Below are positions 55,392 to 64,000 of a stretch of 64,000 nucleotides of DNA, one piece after another (the stretch's first letter is position 1; the number at the start of each line of letters is the position of its first letter). The notes beneath the pieces are model-generated. The model did no database searches, had not been told where the DNA came from, and saw only the letters and a list, made by a program, of their open reading frames with translations. This stretch comes from Candidatus Defluviilinea proxima (GTDB taxonomy: Bacteria; Chloroflexota; Anaerolineae; Anaerolineales; Villigracilaceae): the NCBI GenBank assembly GCA_016721115.1, contig JADKIW010000001.1:4603501-4667500 (forward strand), given 5' to 3'. Position numbers and translations under genes: made by a program.

Positions 55392-57151
55392 GGGAGATCC
55401 TCCTGGTTCAATATATTTGTACATTCAGAAACTTTGTAGATGGCAACTTCGCCATCCCGAAAAACTGGTGAAGTCCAACTCGTTTGTGACAATCGAGAAT
55501 CGTTAAAACTATTATTCTTACCTCCTGAATATATGTATATCTCTTTCGCCCCTGTTGCACATATTTTATTTAAAGTATCAATAGAATCCCAGTTAGTATT
55601 AAATGACAACTTGTTCGTTGGCATCTGAAGAAGCGGGCTTAACCAAACGCCAGCATCTGTTCCGTAAACTTGACCATTATTTTTGAAGGTTGGAATAAGA
55701 AAGAGAGTGTTATTTGAAAGATTCTCTCGAATCCACTGAAAGGCAAGCTCATCCTTCTTTCCAAAATAGTTACAACACACATCCGGGTATATTGAATTAT
55801 GTAGCAAGAAATTGAATACCACACATCCAATAATTGCAATAGTCATACTCTGCTGTAATATTCGGTTTACTTCCAAATTTCTGATCAGTCCGCTAAATCC
55901 AAGTCCACCCATCGTTGAAAGTGGCACAAAAAGAGCCATCTCCAGGAATTGGCGATCCAACAAAGCATACTTATTTCCAATTGTTAAATTTGGAATCAAC
56001 GCAACCAAGCATAATCCAAACAAAAACAAGGATATTCCAACTGATGCCGTTGGGTGTGATCGAAAGGCAAAAGGTGTGATAATAAGCAAGATGGCCCAGA
56101 CAAGAGGCGAGTTGTAAAACCTTGCAAGTGGCTGTAGAAGTGGCCATAAAACAAGTACAAATAATAATGAAAAGCGTACCGTTTGAAAAAAACTCAATTC
56201 ATTATTAAGTTGCAACTTACGGGAAAGGGAAAAACCTATAAAAGCTATAGCCAAACATATAATAATCCTTGTATGAATCAGAGTGATCCCTATTACAAGA
56301 ACAGAAACATAGACAAGAAATTTATCTTTTTTGAGATCATTACGTAGTGCCAACCATAGCAATAACACAATGACCGGCATGGTCGATATCGCCGCCAAAG
56401 CAGGAAATTTCCCCCAGTTTACAGAGAATGACGGCATAAGCCACCCCACCGCTGATAACAACCCAGAAAAGGCAGCTCCACTCTTACTTTTTGTCAATCC
56501 ATACACCAAAGCGGCAACAGAGATAGGGGCGATAACTAAAAACAATTGTCCCAATAATGGGATGGCAGTAGACAAATCCAAGCCTGATGTTAATACTAGC
56601 CATGCCGTAAGGGAGTGAAATCCATGATGATAATAATTATTCAAAACATTATTAAGAGATATTTTGACGAGATTCGCCGTATCAGGGTAAATAATCCCAA
56701 CTACAATTTGATAATGAATTGGAGAGTCAGAATAAGGCGGCAGAATAATCCGTGTTAGATACGCAAGCCTAACACACAGCATAAAAATAAAACCGACACT
56801 CAACGCAAAAAAATCAGCATTGATTTTTATTTCACGTATCCTATTAAGATTTTTAAACAAGAACAAAACAGTCCCAATTAATATAAAGATACTCAATGGT
56901 CTCAATAGAGACGGTAAAAGCAAAGAAACCATTGCAACGATATAGGATAGTAAACTCAAGGTGATACACCCGACACCAACCCCCACCAATGAGTTCAATT
57001 CTGAATTAAGCTGGCCATTACTCATTAGCTTAATCGTGATCAATCCCAAACCGAATATGCATACAAAGAAAATAAATACCCCCACCTTGTAGTCATTAAG
57101 AATGGAGAAACCATCTAAAAATATATTCCACCAGATTACCAGTTTGTTCAT
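55388..57151 (-). CDS. polytopic membrane protein, GT-C-like, coupled to protein C
   Basis: 587 residues with about twelve hydrophobic segments and a C-terminal soluble domain (AFQWIRENLSNNTLFLIP ... VFRDGEVAIYKV). The outer loop LPPYSDSPIHYQIVVGII and the C-terminal region resemble uncharacterised membrane proteins with a GT-C glycosyltransferase-like layout; I cannot name the family firmly. The stop overlaps the start of the protein C gene by 4 nt, so the two are made together. A glycosylation or export role for its partner is a hypothesis. It is driven by the CRP-type promoter at 57278-57323. Confidence 0.65.
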   Translation of the reverse strand: MNKLVIWWNIFLDGFSILNDYKVGVFIFFVCIFGLGLITIKLMSNGQLNSELNSLVGVGVGCITLSLLSYIVAMVSLLLPSLLRPLSIFILIGTVLFLFKNLNRIREIKINADFFALSVGFIFMLCVRLAYLTRIILPPYSDSPIHYQIVVGIIYPDTANLVKISLNNVLNNYYHHGFHSLTAWLVLTSGLDLSTAIPLLGQLFLVIAPISVAALVYGLTKSKSGAAFSGLLSAVGWLMPSFSVNWGKFPALAAISTMPVIVLLLWLALRNDLKKDKFLVYVSVLVIGITLIHTRIIICLAIAFIGFSLSRKLQLNNELSFFQTVRFSLLFVLVLWPLLQPLARFYNSPLVWAILLIITPFAFRSHPTASVGISLFLFGLCLVALIPNLTIGNKYALLDRQFLEMALFVPLSTMGGLGFSGLIRNLEVNRILQQSMTIAIIGCVVFNFLLHNSIYPDVCCNYFGKKDELAFQWIRENLSNNTLFLIPTFKNNGQVYGTDAGVWLSPLLQMPTNKLSFNTNWDSIDTLNKICATGAKEIYIYSGGKNNSFNDSRLSQTSWTSPVFRDGEVAIYKVSECTNILNQEDLP

Positions 57152-57277
57152 ATATTCTTTACCGCATTTGATGCTCTATAAAATCGACCTAAGCGAATAC
57201 ATACGTATCTCCCCGGGAGTATTCCTCCCTAGTATTTGTTTTCGAAACTACCCCACAAAGGTAACTTCATCGAAATC

Positions 57278-57323
57278 ATTATAGACCTCCAACTTTCACA
57301 AACACAAGGTGATGGATGTCACA
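57278..57323 (-). promoter_or_regulatory. promoter with CRP-type palindrome, upstream of the membrane protein and protein C
   Basis: Identical to 48125-48170: -10 TATAAT (57278-57283), 18-nt spacer, -35 TTGTGT (57302-57307), palindrome TGTGACATCCATCACC (57308-57323). Confidence 0.65.
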
Positions 57324-57335
57324 GTTTGGTTACAA

Positions 57336-57377
57336 CAGTAAAACAGTCCGCCTCGTACGAGGCGGACTGTTTTACTG
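57336..57377 (-). terminator. terminator of protein D gene
   Basis: A 42-nt perfect palindrome (half-site CAGTAAAACAGTCCGCCTCG) 29 nt after the stop at 57406; same family as 48180-48221. Confidence 0.88.
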
Positions 57378-57405
57378 TTTTGTTGCTCTTTGACTATCCC
57401 CTACC

Positions 57406-58476
57406 CTACGGTGCAGCGATGACGAGCTCTGTGGTCATCCCCACATCATCCAACGAAGTGTACCAGTAGTCGGTCGTCAGACCCTCTGTCGGGATCCCCA
57501 GGATCTCATTGAAACTGCTCAGGTACTTCGTTCTCTCGCTCGTGAACACACTCACTCCGTTCGTGCTCACTACTCGCACTGGTCCTCCATTGATCCCATA
57601 CCGCGGGAACACTCTCTGCCCAGGCAGGATCGAGTACGGTGTCGTGTTCTTCTTCACCCCGCCGATGTACACATCCACTTCCGCTGTCTCTGTCTCACTC
57701 GGGTTCCCGATCACCAGGTACGTGATCATACTGGCATCATCCAAGGAGGTGAACCAGTATTCTGTTGTCAATTGATGCACAGGAAAACCTATTACTTCAT
57801 TGAAACTGCTCTGATATGTCGTTCTCTCGCTCGCGAAGATGTTCACTCCGTTCGTGCTCACCACTCGCACTGGTCCTCCGTTGACCCCATACCGCGGGAA
57901 CACTCTCTGCCCAGGTAGGATCGAGTACGGTGTCGTGTTCTTCTTCACCCCTCCGATGTATACATCCACTTCCGCTGTCTCTGTCTCACTCGGGTTCCCG
58001 ATCACCAGGTACGTGATCATCCCCGCATCGTCATAGCTCGTGAACCAGAACTCTGTGTCCAGTTGTGTCGAGGGGAAGCCCATCACTTCATTGAAACTGT
58101 TCCCATACTTCGTTCTCTCGCTCGTGAACACACTCACTCCGTTCGTGCTCACCACTCGTACCGGCCCGCCGTTGATCCCATACCGCGGGAACACGCGCTG
58201 CCCAGGCGGGATCGAGTATGGTGTTGTGTTCTTCTTCACGCCTCCGATGTACACATCCACTAACGCTGCCTCTGTCTCACTCGGGTTCCCGATCACCAGG
58301 TACGTGATCATCCCCGCATCGTCCAATGAGGTGAACCAGTATTCGGTCGTCAGTTGGTTCGCGGGGAATCCTACGATCGAGTTGAAGCTGCTCCCGTAGA
58401 TCGCTCTTTGGCTCGTGAACATGTTCACTCCGTTCGTGCTTCTCACTCGCACTGGTCCACCGTTGATCCCATATCG
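57406..58476 (-). repeat. constant C-terminal block, copy D
   Basis: 1,071 bp four-unit block. Unit 3 is the most divergent of all copies (RYGVNGGPVRV..NIFASERTTYQSSFNEVIGFPVHQLTTEYW), which shows that units can vary. Confidence 0.95.
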
Positions 58477-61164
58477 ATCCGTTAGCCGTTGCCCTGTTCC
58501 TATTCCGTAGTTCCCCTGGGTGTTCCCACCGATCGTTACATTGATGTTTGAACAACCTATTGAGGTGTTGAATGTGCTGGTGTAGTTCTGCCCACTTATG
58601 TTGGCTCCCAGGTTGCTGTAGCTGAGGTTCAGCGGCGCAAAGGTGTGACAGGTGCTTGTTGGGGTTACTGTTCCACTCCAGCCACCTGGTACTGTGATCG
58701 TGTAGCTCCCGTCTCCTTTGGAGGTCACTGTCTTGGTGCCTCCATCCGTGTAGCTTAGCGTTACTCCTCCTACCCCTACATTGCCACTGATTTTCAGAAG
58801 AGGGACATCAGCCTCTGCTCGAGCGATAACTTCAACTTCCCCAAGCCCCGCAATAGAGCCGCTCACAGAAGTAAATTCAATTCGGACAACTCTAGCAAGA
58901 ACGTTATCGAAAGTTACATCCGTGCCATTTTCGGAAAGTGCTCCAGAAGTTTTACTTGCTACTTGAGTAGTACCTGCTGTATCGCTGTACAACCTTATTG
59001 TAGCGTTCAAAATTTTTATATTGGAGTCAGTACTTGGAATATTATATAAACGCACAGTCTTTACAGTAATAGGCACCGGGAATGCCAATTTTGCCCATTG
59101 AGAGGTTGGACTTCCTGAGTTGCTTACCCAGAATTTTTTGAAATTATCATAAGGCATTTGAAGTTTAAGGCGGCGATCGTTGATACCTGTTGACGAGCCA
59201 CCGCCTGTAGAAGAGACTGTTACAGTTGCTCCCGGAGCAAGGTTCGTCCATTTTGCATCTGCCGGATTGGCAGGGACAGATATCATAGTATGACCAGCAT
59301 GGCATCCAACGCAGGTCGCTACCTCACCTGTGCGACCAAAGTTCATACCCGCCACATGTGACGCTCCCGGCGATTCCTGAGGTAACAACCCTGGTCCAGT
59401 TAATGGAATCTTATAACCCTTTGATTGACTAGTGCGAAGTTGTTCAAAAAGTGGCACATTGGCAGGAGAAAGAGTCGAAAGTGAACCGTCTGGATTAATA
59501 GGCACTTCCTTTAAGAGAATCGGCCAATCCAAATTTTCAAAGGAACCGCTTTGTTGATTGCGTTGGTGGTCTATATAAAACCTAATTGTATCCGCTGACC
59601 CGACTGGAGGAGCATTCACAATATTTGCGTCTACCGGGGCATTGAAATAAACATTCAAATCGTTGAAAGTGAAAGTGCCATCAATATCATATGGTCCTTG
59701 TGCTGTAGGAGGTAAGGCACTGGCAACTTGTGTAACCTTATCAGGGAGAATTGGAGGTACAGAACGAGGACGTACCAACCTCGCCCTCAATTCAGTTGTA
59801 CCGACATTATCATAAACTAAGGATAATCCGCTTCCATCAGAATTAATGGTGTATAGCCCATAATCCTGTTTTGTGTCTCGCGCCCATGAAATAACAAGGC
59901 GCCCATCTGGTAAGACTTCTGGTTCTGCGGCGTAGTTCCCGACATACACCCCATAGGAAGGAGGATTTGCACGTGCAAACTGCTGAACACTTTCATCTCT
60001 TGTTGTAATCCCTATAATGGGTATATATTCATTTACACCACGTGCATAATGTCGAATACCACCAAAACCAGCGGCTTCTGTTCCGTTTGTCATTGGGAAA
60101 AAATTGGCATAAAAACTACCATCAGAAGCAAACACCCCGCCATATGCATGATTGCTATTTTCACCAACAAAAAAGGAGTTGGATCTTCCAGTAAACTGGG
60201 AAAGCCCGGTTCCATCGGGGTTAATGGAAGCAAGATGCCACGCGTTACGCCATAAATTTGATTTACCTCCAACCTCCGTGCATTCATTACCCGAATGATT
60301 AACAGCACATAAACCATCTTTCATAATATACCCACCCTGCGGGTTGGTGATTGTAGCTAAGCTGTCGGCTCCCACACGAAGGTTGCGCCACCAACGTGAG
60401 TATACAATCCTACCCGTTAGTGGGTCAACAATAGGACGTTCCGCGCCACTACGTTCTGCAGTAATACGATGCAAACTTTTTCCGTCTGCATTTATTACAT
60501 ATAAGTTACTTGTACGCGCTGCTCCATACTGGCCAAAGGACGGCCACCGAGTAGACGAAAACACAATACGCCCATCCGGAAGCCATACCGGGTCAGTGTC
60601 ATCGTAGGTAGTAAAGTTCGAAGCAAGATTACCAAACTGAGAGAGGTTAATGTTTCTATCTGAAAATGTAATTTGCTTTAAGCCCGTCCCGTCAACATTA
60701 ATCATATAAATACGCCATGCACCAGGGTTGGTCATCGGAGCAGTTGAGTATGAACCGTTAGGTAAACCAGAAAAAATAATCTTAGTTGCGTCGTATGATA
60801 CATCCGGGGCATTTACATCGATCAAATTAAGTGACGCAGCGGTAGGTTTCGATCCATCAACCAGGGTTCGCATTGTGCCATTCGCATCTCGAATAATCAA
60901 CTTTCCTGGAGCCGATACTTGGAAACGCCCCCATGGTTGCACACCCGGCATTGATCCAGTAGCATCATAATAAGCGCTACCATTACTTGGAATCTTTCTG
61001 GAAACGAACACAAGGGCATAATTACCAAGAGCATTTGTTAGCTCGCTTGAGCCTGATTCAGTACCCATGGCAAAAGTTCCACTTACACTTGTTACCAGTA
61101 AAGCAAAGATTGTTATACAAAACACTAATATACGGCTTGAAAAAGCCACTTTTTGAGTAAACAT
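57406..61164 (-). CDS. secreted protein D: TolB-like propeller, CxxCH heme motif, discoidin-like and Ig-like modules + C-terminal repeats
   Basis: 1,252 residues. Signal peptide (ILVFCITIFALLVTSVSGTFA). About 50-460: TolB/WD40-like propeller (DPVWLPDGRIVFSSTRWPSFGQYGA, GKSLHRITAERSGAERP). About 500-640: a domain resembling the hydrazine synthase alpha C-terminal region, with a single c-type heme motif CVGCH at 618-622. About 650-790: discoidin/F5-8C-like domain (TNLAPGATVTVSS, VKTVRLYNIPST). Then an Ig-like module and the shared block. GGAGG lies five bases before the ATG at 61164, preferred to the in-frame ATG at 61176. Hydrazine chemistry is not implied: many secreted Chloroflexota and Planctomycetes proteins share this region. 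Confidence 0.8.
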   Translation of the reverse strand: MFTQKVAFSSRILVFCITIFALLVTSVSGTFAMGTESGSSELTNALGNYALVFVSRKIPSNGSAYYDATGSMPGVQPWGRFQVSAPGKLIIRDANGTMRTLVDGSKPTAASLNLIDVNAPDVSYDATKIIFSGLPNGSYSTAPMTNPGAWRIYMINVDGTGLKQITFSDRNINLSQFGNLASNFTTYDDTDPVWLPDGRIVFSSTRWPSFGQYGAARTSNLYVINADGKSLHRITAERSGAERPIVDPLTGRIVYSRWWRNLRVGADSLATITNPQGGYIMKDGLCAVNHSGNECTEVGGKSNLWRNAWHLASINPDGTGLSQFTGRSNSFFVGENSNHAYGGVFASDGSFYANFFPMTNGTEAAGFGGIRHYARGVNEYIPIIGITTRDESVQQFARANPPSYGVYVGNYAAEPEVLPDGRLVISWARDTKQDYGLYTINSDGSGLSLVYDNVGTTELRARLVRPRSVPPILPDKVTQVASALPPTAQGPYDIDGTFTFNDLNVYFNAPVDANIVNAPPVGSADTIRFYIDHQRNQQSGSFENLDWPILLKEVPINPDGSLSTLSPANVPLFEQLRTSQSKGYKIPLTGPGLLPQESPGASHVAGMNFGRTGEVATCVGCHAGHTMISVPANPADAKWTNLAPGATVTVSSTGGGSSTGINDRRLKLQMPYDNFKKFWVSNSGSPTSQWAKLAFPVPITVKTVRLYNIPSTDSNIKILNATIRLYSDTAGTTQVASKTSGALSENGTDVTFDNVLARVVRIEFTSVSGSIAGLGEVEVIARAEADVPLLKISGNVGVGGVTLSYTDGGTKTVTSKGDGSYTITVPGGWSGTVTPTSTCHTFAPLNLSYSNLGANISGQNYTSTFNTSIGCSNINVTIGGNTQGNYGIGTGQRLTDRYGINGGPVRVRSTNGVNMFTSQRAIYGSSFNSIVGFPANQLTTEYWFTSLDDAGMITYLVIGNPSETEAALVDVYIGGVKKNTTPYSIPPGQRVFPRYGINGGPVRVVSTNGVSVFTSERTKYGNSFNEVMGFPSTQLDTEFWFTSYDDAGMITYLVIGNPSETETAEVDVYIGGVKKNTTPYSILPGQRVFPRYGVNGGPVRVVSTNGVNIFASERTTYQSSFNEVIGFPVHQLTTEYWFTSLDDASMITYLVIGNPSETETAEVDVYIGGVKKNTTPYSILPGQRVFPRYGINGGPVRVVSTNGVSVFTSERTKYLSSFNEILGIPTEGLTTDYWYTSLDDVGMTTELVIAAP

Positions 61165-61474
61165 ACATACCTCCAATTTATAAGACTTCTATGTGGGGAA
61201 AACGACACTAACCACTAATAGGTTACAACGAAAGCAAAATTTGCAGAAGCTTTAATCACTATAAAGTTACAAACATTTTTGTAAGGAGCAACACGACCTT
61301 AGTCATCCTGTACTAAAGTACTATAAAACACATCAGTATGGCATCAAAACAGTAGAAACTTACCTGTAAGCTACTAATATTACAACCTATTACTAAATTT
61401 GTTACAACCAAACAGTCCGCCTCGTACGAGACGGACTGTTTTACTGTTGTGTTGCTCTTTGATTGCTCCCTACT
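61165..61474. other. 310-bp intergenic region
   Basis: AT-rich. It holds the terminator at 61411-61440 and the protein D promoter (a TATAAA box just before the ribosome site, -35 unclear). The conserved CRP-type palindrome of the other two intergenic regions is absent. No gene. Confidence 0.5.
61411..61440 (-). terminator. terminator of protein E gene
   Basis: AACAGTCCG-c-CTCGTACGAG-a-CGGACTGTT: 14 bp with one mismatch; same family as 57336-57377. Confidence 0.8.
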
Positions 61475-62544
61475 CTACGGTGCAGCGATCACCAACTCCG
61501 TGGTCATCCCCACATCATCCAACGAAGTGTACCAGTAGTCGGTCGTCAGACCTTCGGTCGGGATCCCCAGGATCTCGTTGAAACTACTCAGGTACTTCGT
61601 TCTCTCGCTCGTGAACACCTTCACTCCGTTCGTGCTCACCACTCGCACTGGTCCTCCGTTGATCCCATACCGCGGGAACACTCTCTGCCGGGTAGGATCG
61701 AGTACGGTGTCGTGTTCTTCTTCACCCCTCCGATATACACATCCACTTCCGCTGTCTCTGTCTCACTTGGGTTCCCGATCACCAGGTACGTGATCATGCT
61801 GGCATCATCCAATGAGGTGAACCAGAGCTCGGTCGAGGTTTGAGCTATCGGGTATCCCAACACTTCGTTGAAGCTGTTCCCATACTTCGTTCTCTCGCTC
61901 GTGAACACCTTCACTCCGTTCGTGCTCACTACTCGTACCGGTCCTCCGTTGATCCCATACCGAGGGAACACTCTCTGCCCAGGTAGGATCGAGTATGGTG
62001 TCGTGTTCTTCTTCACCCCTCCGATGTATACATCCACTTCCGCTGTCTCTGTCTCACTCGGGTTCCCGATCACCAGGTACGTGATCATTCCCGCATCGTC
62101 ATAGCTCGTGAACCAGAACTCTGTGTCCAGTTGTGTCGAGGGGAAGCCCATCACTTCATTGAAACTGTTCCCATACTTCGTTCTCTCGCTCGTGAACACA
62201 CTCACTCCGTTCGTGCTCACCACTCGTACCGGTCCGCCGTTGATCCCATACCGCGGGTACACTCGCTGCCCAGGCGGGATCGAGTATGGTGTTGTGTTCT
62301 TCTTCACGCCTCCGATGTACACATCCACTAACGCTGTCTCTGTCTCACTCGGGTTCCCGATCACCAGGTAGGTGATCATGCCTGTATCGTCCAATGAGGT
62401 GAACCAGTATTCGGTCGTCAGTTGATCTGCGGGGAACCCTACGATCGAGTTGAAGCTACTCCCGTAGATCGCCCGCTGGCTCGTGAACATGTTCACCCCG
62501 TTCGTGCTTCTCACTCGCACCGGTCCGCCGTTGATCCCGTACCG
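61475..62544 (-). repeat. constant C-terminal block, copy E (1-nt deletion)
   Basis: Same block; at about 61688 CTGCCGGGTAGG replaces CTGCCCAGGTAGG of the other copies, losing one base and the frame of the last unit. Confidence 0.93.
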
Positions 62545-64000
62545 ATCCGTTAGTCGTTGCCCTGTTCCTATTCCGTAGTTCCCCTGGGTGTTCCCTCCGA
62601 TTGTTACATTGATGTTCGAACAACCTATTGAGGTGTTGAATGTGCTGGTGTAGTTCTGCCCACTTGTGTTGGCTCCCAGGTTGCTATAGCTGAGGTTCAG
62701 CGGCGCAAAGGTGTGACAGGTGCTTGTTGGGGTTACTGTTCCACTCCAGCCACCTGGCACTGTGATCGTGTAACTCCCGTCTCCTTTGGAGGTCACTGTC
62801 TTGGCGCCTCCATCCGTGTAGCTTAGCGTTACTCCTCCTACCCCTACATTCCCACTGATGGTGTACACCAACGTTGCGGTGTAGTCCTGTGCTATTTGGT
62901 TTGTTGTCACATTGCTATAGCTTCGGTTGAGCGGTGAGAAGATATAGTCTGCCTTTGACGGCGTTACCGTTCCGCTCCAACCACTTGGTACTGTGATCGT
63001 GTAGCTTCCATCTCCTTGCGATGTCACTGTCTTCGCCGTCCCGTCTGTGTAGCTTAGGGTTACACCGGAAGCACCAACGTTCCCTGTAATTGTATATATC
63101 GCTGTGGCAGTATAATTTTGTGATGGTTGATCGGACACAACATTAACATACGTTCTACTGGACGGCAAAAAAATGTACCCAGGTTTAGCTGGCGTTATGG
63201 TCCCACTCCAGCTACTTGGCACTGTGATCGTGTAGCTCCCATTGTTAGCTGATATAACGTTCCGAGGCGTGCCATAGGTGTAGCTCAATGTTACCCCCGG
63301 TATACTCACATTACCACTAATCAAGTGAGCAGGGATGATATTAAAATTCTGTATAGTTTGAAGTGCTGTCAGGTTGGTGAAACTAGCACTCTCCGGTGAA
63401 AAAAGGTACCCTGGTTTAGCAGGTGTAATCGCACCACTCCAACCGAGAGGTACGGTGATCAAGTAGCTACCATAATTATCTGCAGTGACCGTCTTAGATG
63501 TAATGTCCACATAGCTTAACACCGCACCAGGCACACCCACATTACCTACAATAATGCCATGAGTGACCGGATGGGTTTTGAATGTCCAGACAGTACCACT
63601 ATCCGCATAAACCAACTTTTGGGGAACGCAAGATGCACAAACACGAGCCTTCACCTGCCAATAGTAGGTTTTATCATAGGCCAGATTGGTTAAAGTCACG
63701 CTTGTTTTTCCCCATGTGTTCGTCCATTCTGGATCATCTGCACTACAAGCTGAGCCTTCTTTTACACAATAGCTGTAATTATCTGGCTCAGGAGTATATG
63801 CATTCCAAGATAAAACAATACTTTTCGGATCCTGGTTCGTCGCCCCATTTACAGGAGACTTTTTACCAAAAGAACCAGTCGTTGCTGATTGTATCTGCTC
63901 AAAAATATCAGGTGATGAATCAATAACATTTTTTGATTGTTCGCTCTTCCAAATTGAAATACAAGTACTAAGCAAAGAATCTGGGCATTTCAAAAACTCA
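61475..64000 (-). CDS. secreted protein E: fibronectin-III-like + four Ig-like repeats + C-terminal repeats (5' end outside window; frameshift near 61688)
   Basis: The visible part is about 840 residues and is open to the window edge. It has a fibronectin type III-like domain (PKSIVLSWNAYTPEPDNYSY ... YYWQVKARVC), four Ig-like/carboxypeptidase-regulatory-like repeats of about 84 residues (GNVGVPGAVLSYVD..GSYLITVPLGWSGAITPAKPGYLFSP and three similar ones), then the four-unit block. A one-base deletion in unit 3/4 shifts the last 68 residues into another frame, ending at 61475. The N-terminus and signal peptide are not visible. Function unknown. Confidence 0.82.

Noticed and set aside
57406..61164. 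Protein D as evidence of anammox hydrazine synthase
   Set aside because: Only a propeller/heme region is similar; beta and gamma subunits are absent and such regions occur in many secreted proteins.
44240..62371. Many plus-strand ORFs of 60-185 codons opposite the C-terminal blocks
   Set aside because: They recur only because the coding strand repeats; they lack ribosome sites and show no independent conservation pattern.
44137..62544. Long tandem repeats as a possible CRISPR array or diversity-generating retroelement
   Set aside because: Repeats are 291-bp coding units in frame with no short spacers; no cas genes, reverse transcriptase or template-repeat pair is present.

Overview
The window looks like a chromosome segment of a filamentous-type Chloroflexota bacterium, most likely class Anaerolineae. 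This is inferred from Thr-Pro-rich lipoproteins, an FusA2-type EF-G, a Mec+/CysO-type cysteine operon, several membrane glycosyltransferase-like proteins and very large secreted multidomain proteins; no rRNA or tRNA is present to confirm it. Coding density is high and many transcription units end in clear hairpin-plus-T-tract terminators.

Layout. 1-2.6 kb: 3' part of pyruvate phosphate dikinase. 2.7-9.0 kb (minus strand): a sulfur/cysteine block with CysM-like synthase, JAMM protease (Mec+-like), TusA, DsrE-like protein, a ThiS/MoaD-like carrier, a MoeZ-like activating enzyme with rhodanese, cystathionine beta-synthase, and a second carrier ending in Gly-Gly. The CysM operon has a strong promoter and a leader with an almost leaderless 18-codon ORF containing Cys-Ser-Cys codons, followed by hairpins and a T-tract: a candidate cysteine attenuator. 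9.1-20.8 kb: EF-G2, two methyltransferases, pgl-zwf, ComEA-like, a broken GNAT, CPBP protease, GT-C-like membrane protein, SET protein, M55 aminopeptidase and a duplicated DUF4870-type protein. 20.9-28.9 kb (plus): acyl-CoA dehydrogenase, two membrane proteins, a three-subunit acyl-CoA carboxylase and a CYTH enzyme carrying an in-frame palindromic insertion. 29.0-29.9 kb: a pentapeptide-repeat gene followed by an attC-like palindrome, resembling an integron cassette. 29.9-33.2 kb: sugar isomerase-like and PfkB kinase genes, then a protealysin-type M4 protease with its emfourin-type inhibitor. 33.2-36.9 kb (minus): a single polypeptide joining a lipoprotein LIVBP-type binding domain, a pentameric ligand-gated ion channel module and a C-terminal family-1 solute-binding domain. 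37-40.7 kb: lipoprotein, HDAC-family enzyme, nitroreductase, HEAT protein. 40.8-44.1 kb: pyruvate dehydrogenase E1 alpha, E1 beta, E2.

44.1-64 kb (minus): five large secreted proteins with unrelated N-terminal modules (SBBP propeller plus beta-helix; Ycf48-like propeller plus glycoside-hydrolase-like plus sugar dehydrogenase; beta-helix; TolB/heme/discoidin-like; Fn3 plus Ig-like repeats), all ending in the same approximately 356-residue block of four 97-residue repeats, nearly identical at DNA level. A polytopic membrane protein is translationally coupled to one of them. Two of the intergenic regions carry an identical promoter with a CRP-type palindrome.

Six genes are interrupted by 1-2 nt indels (GNAT, ion-channel fusion, pdhC, and three of the five repeat proteins). 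Several lie in homopolymers or in otherwise identical repeats, so draft-assembly errors are a serious possibility; those genes are described as their reconstructed full spans.
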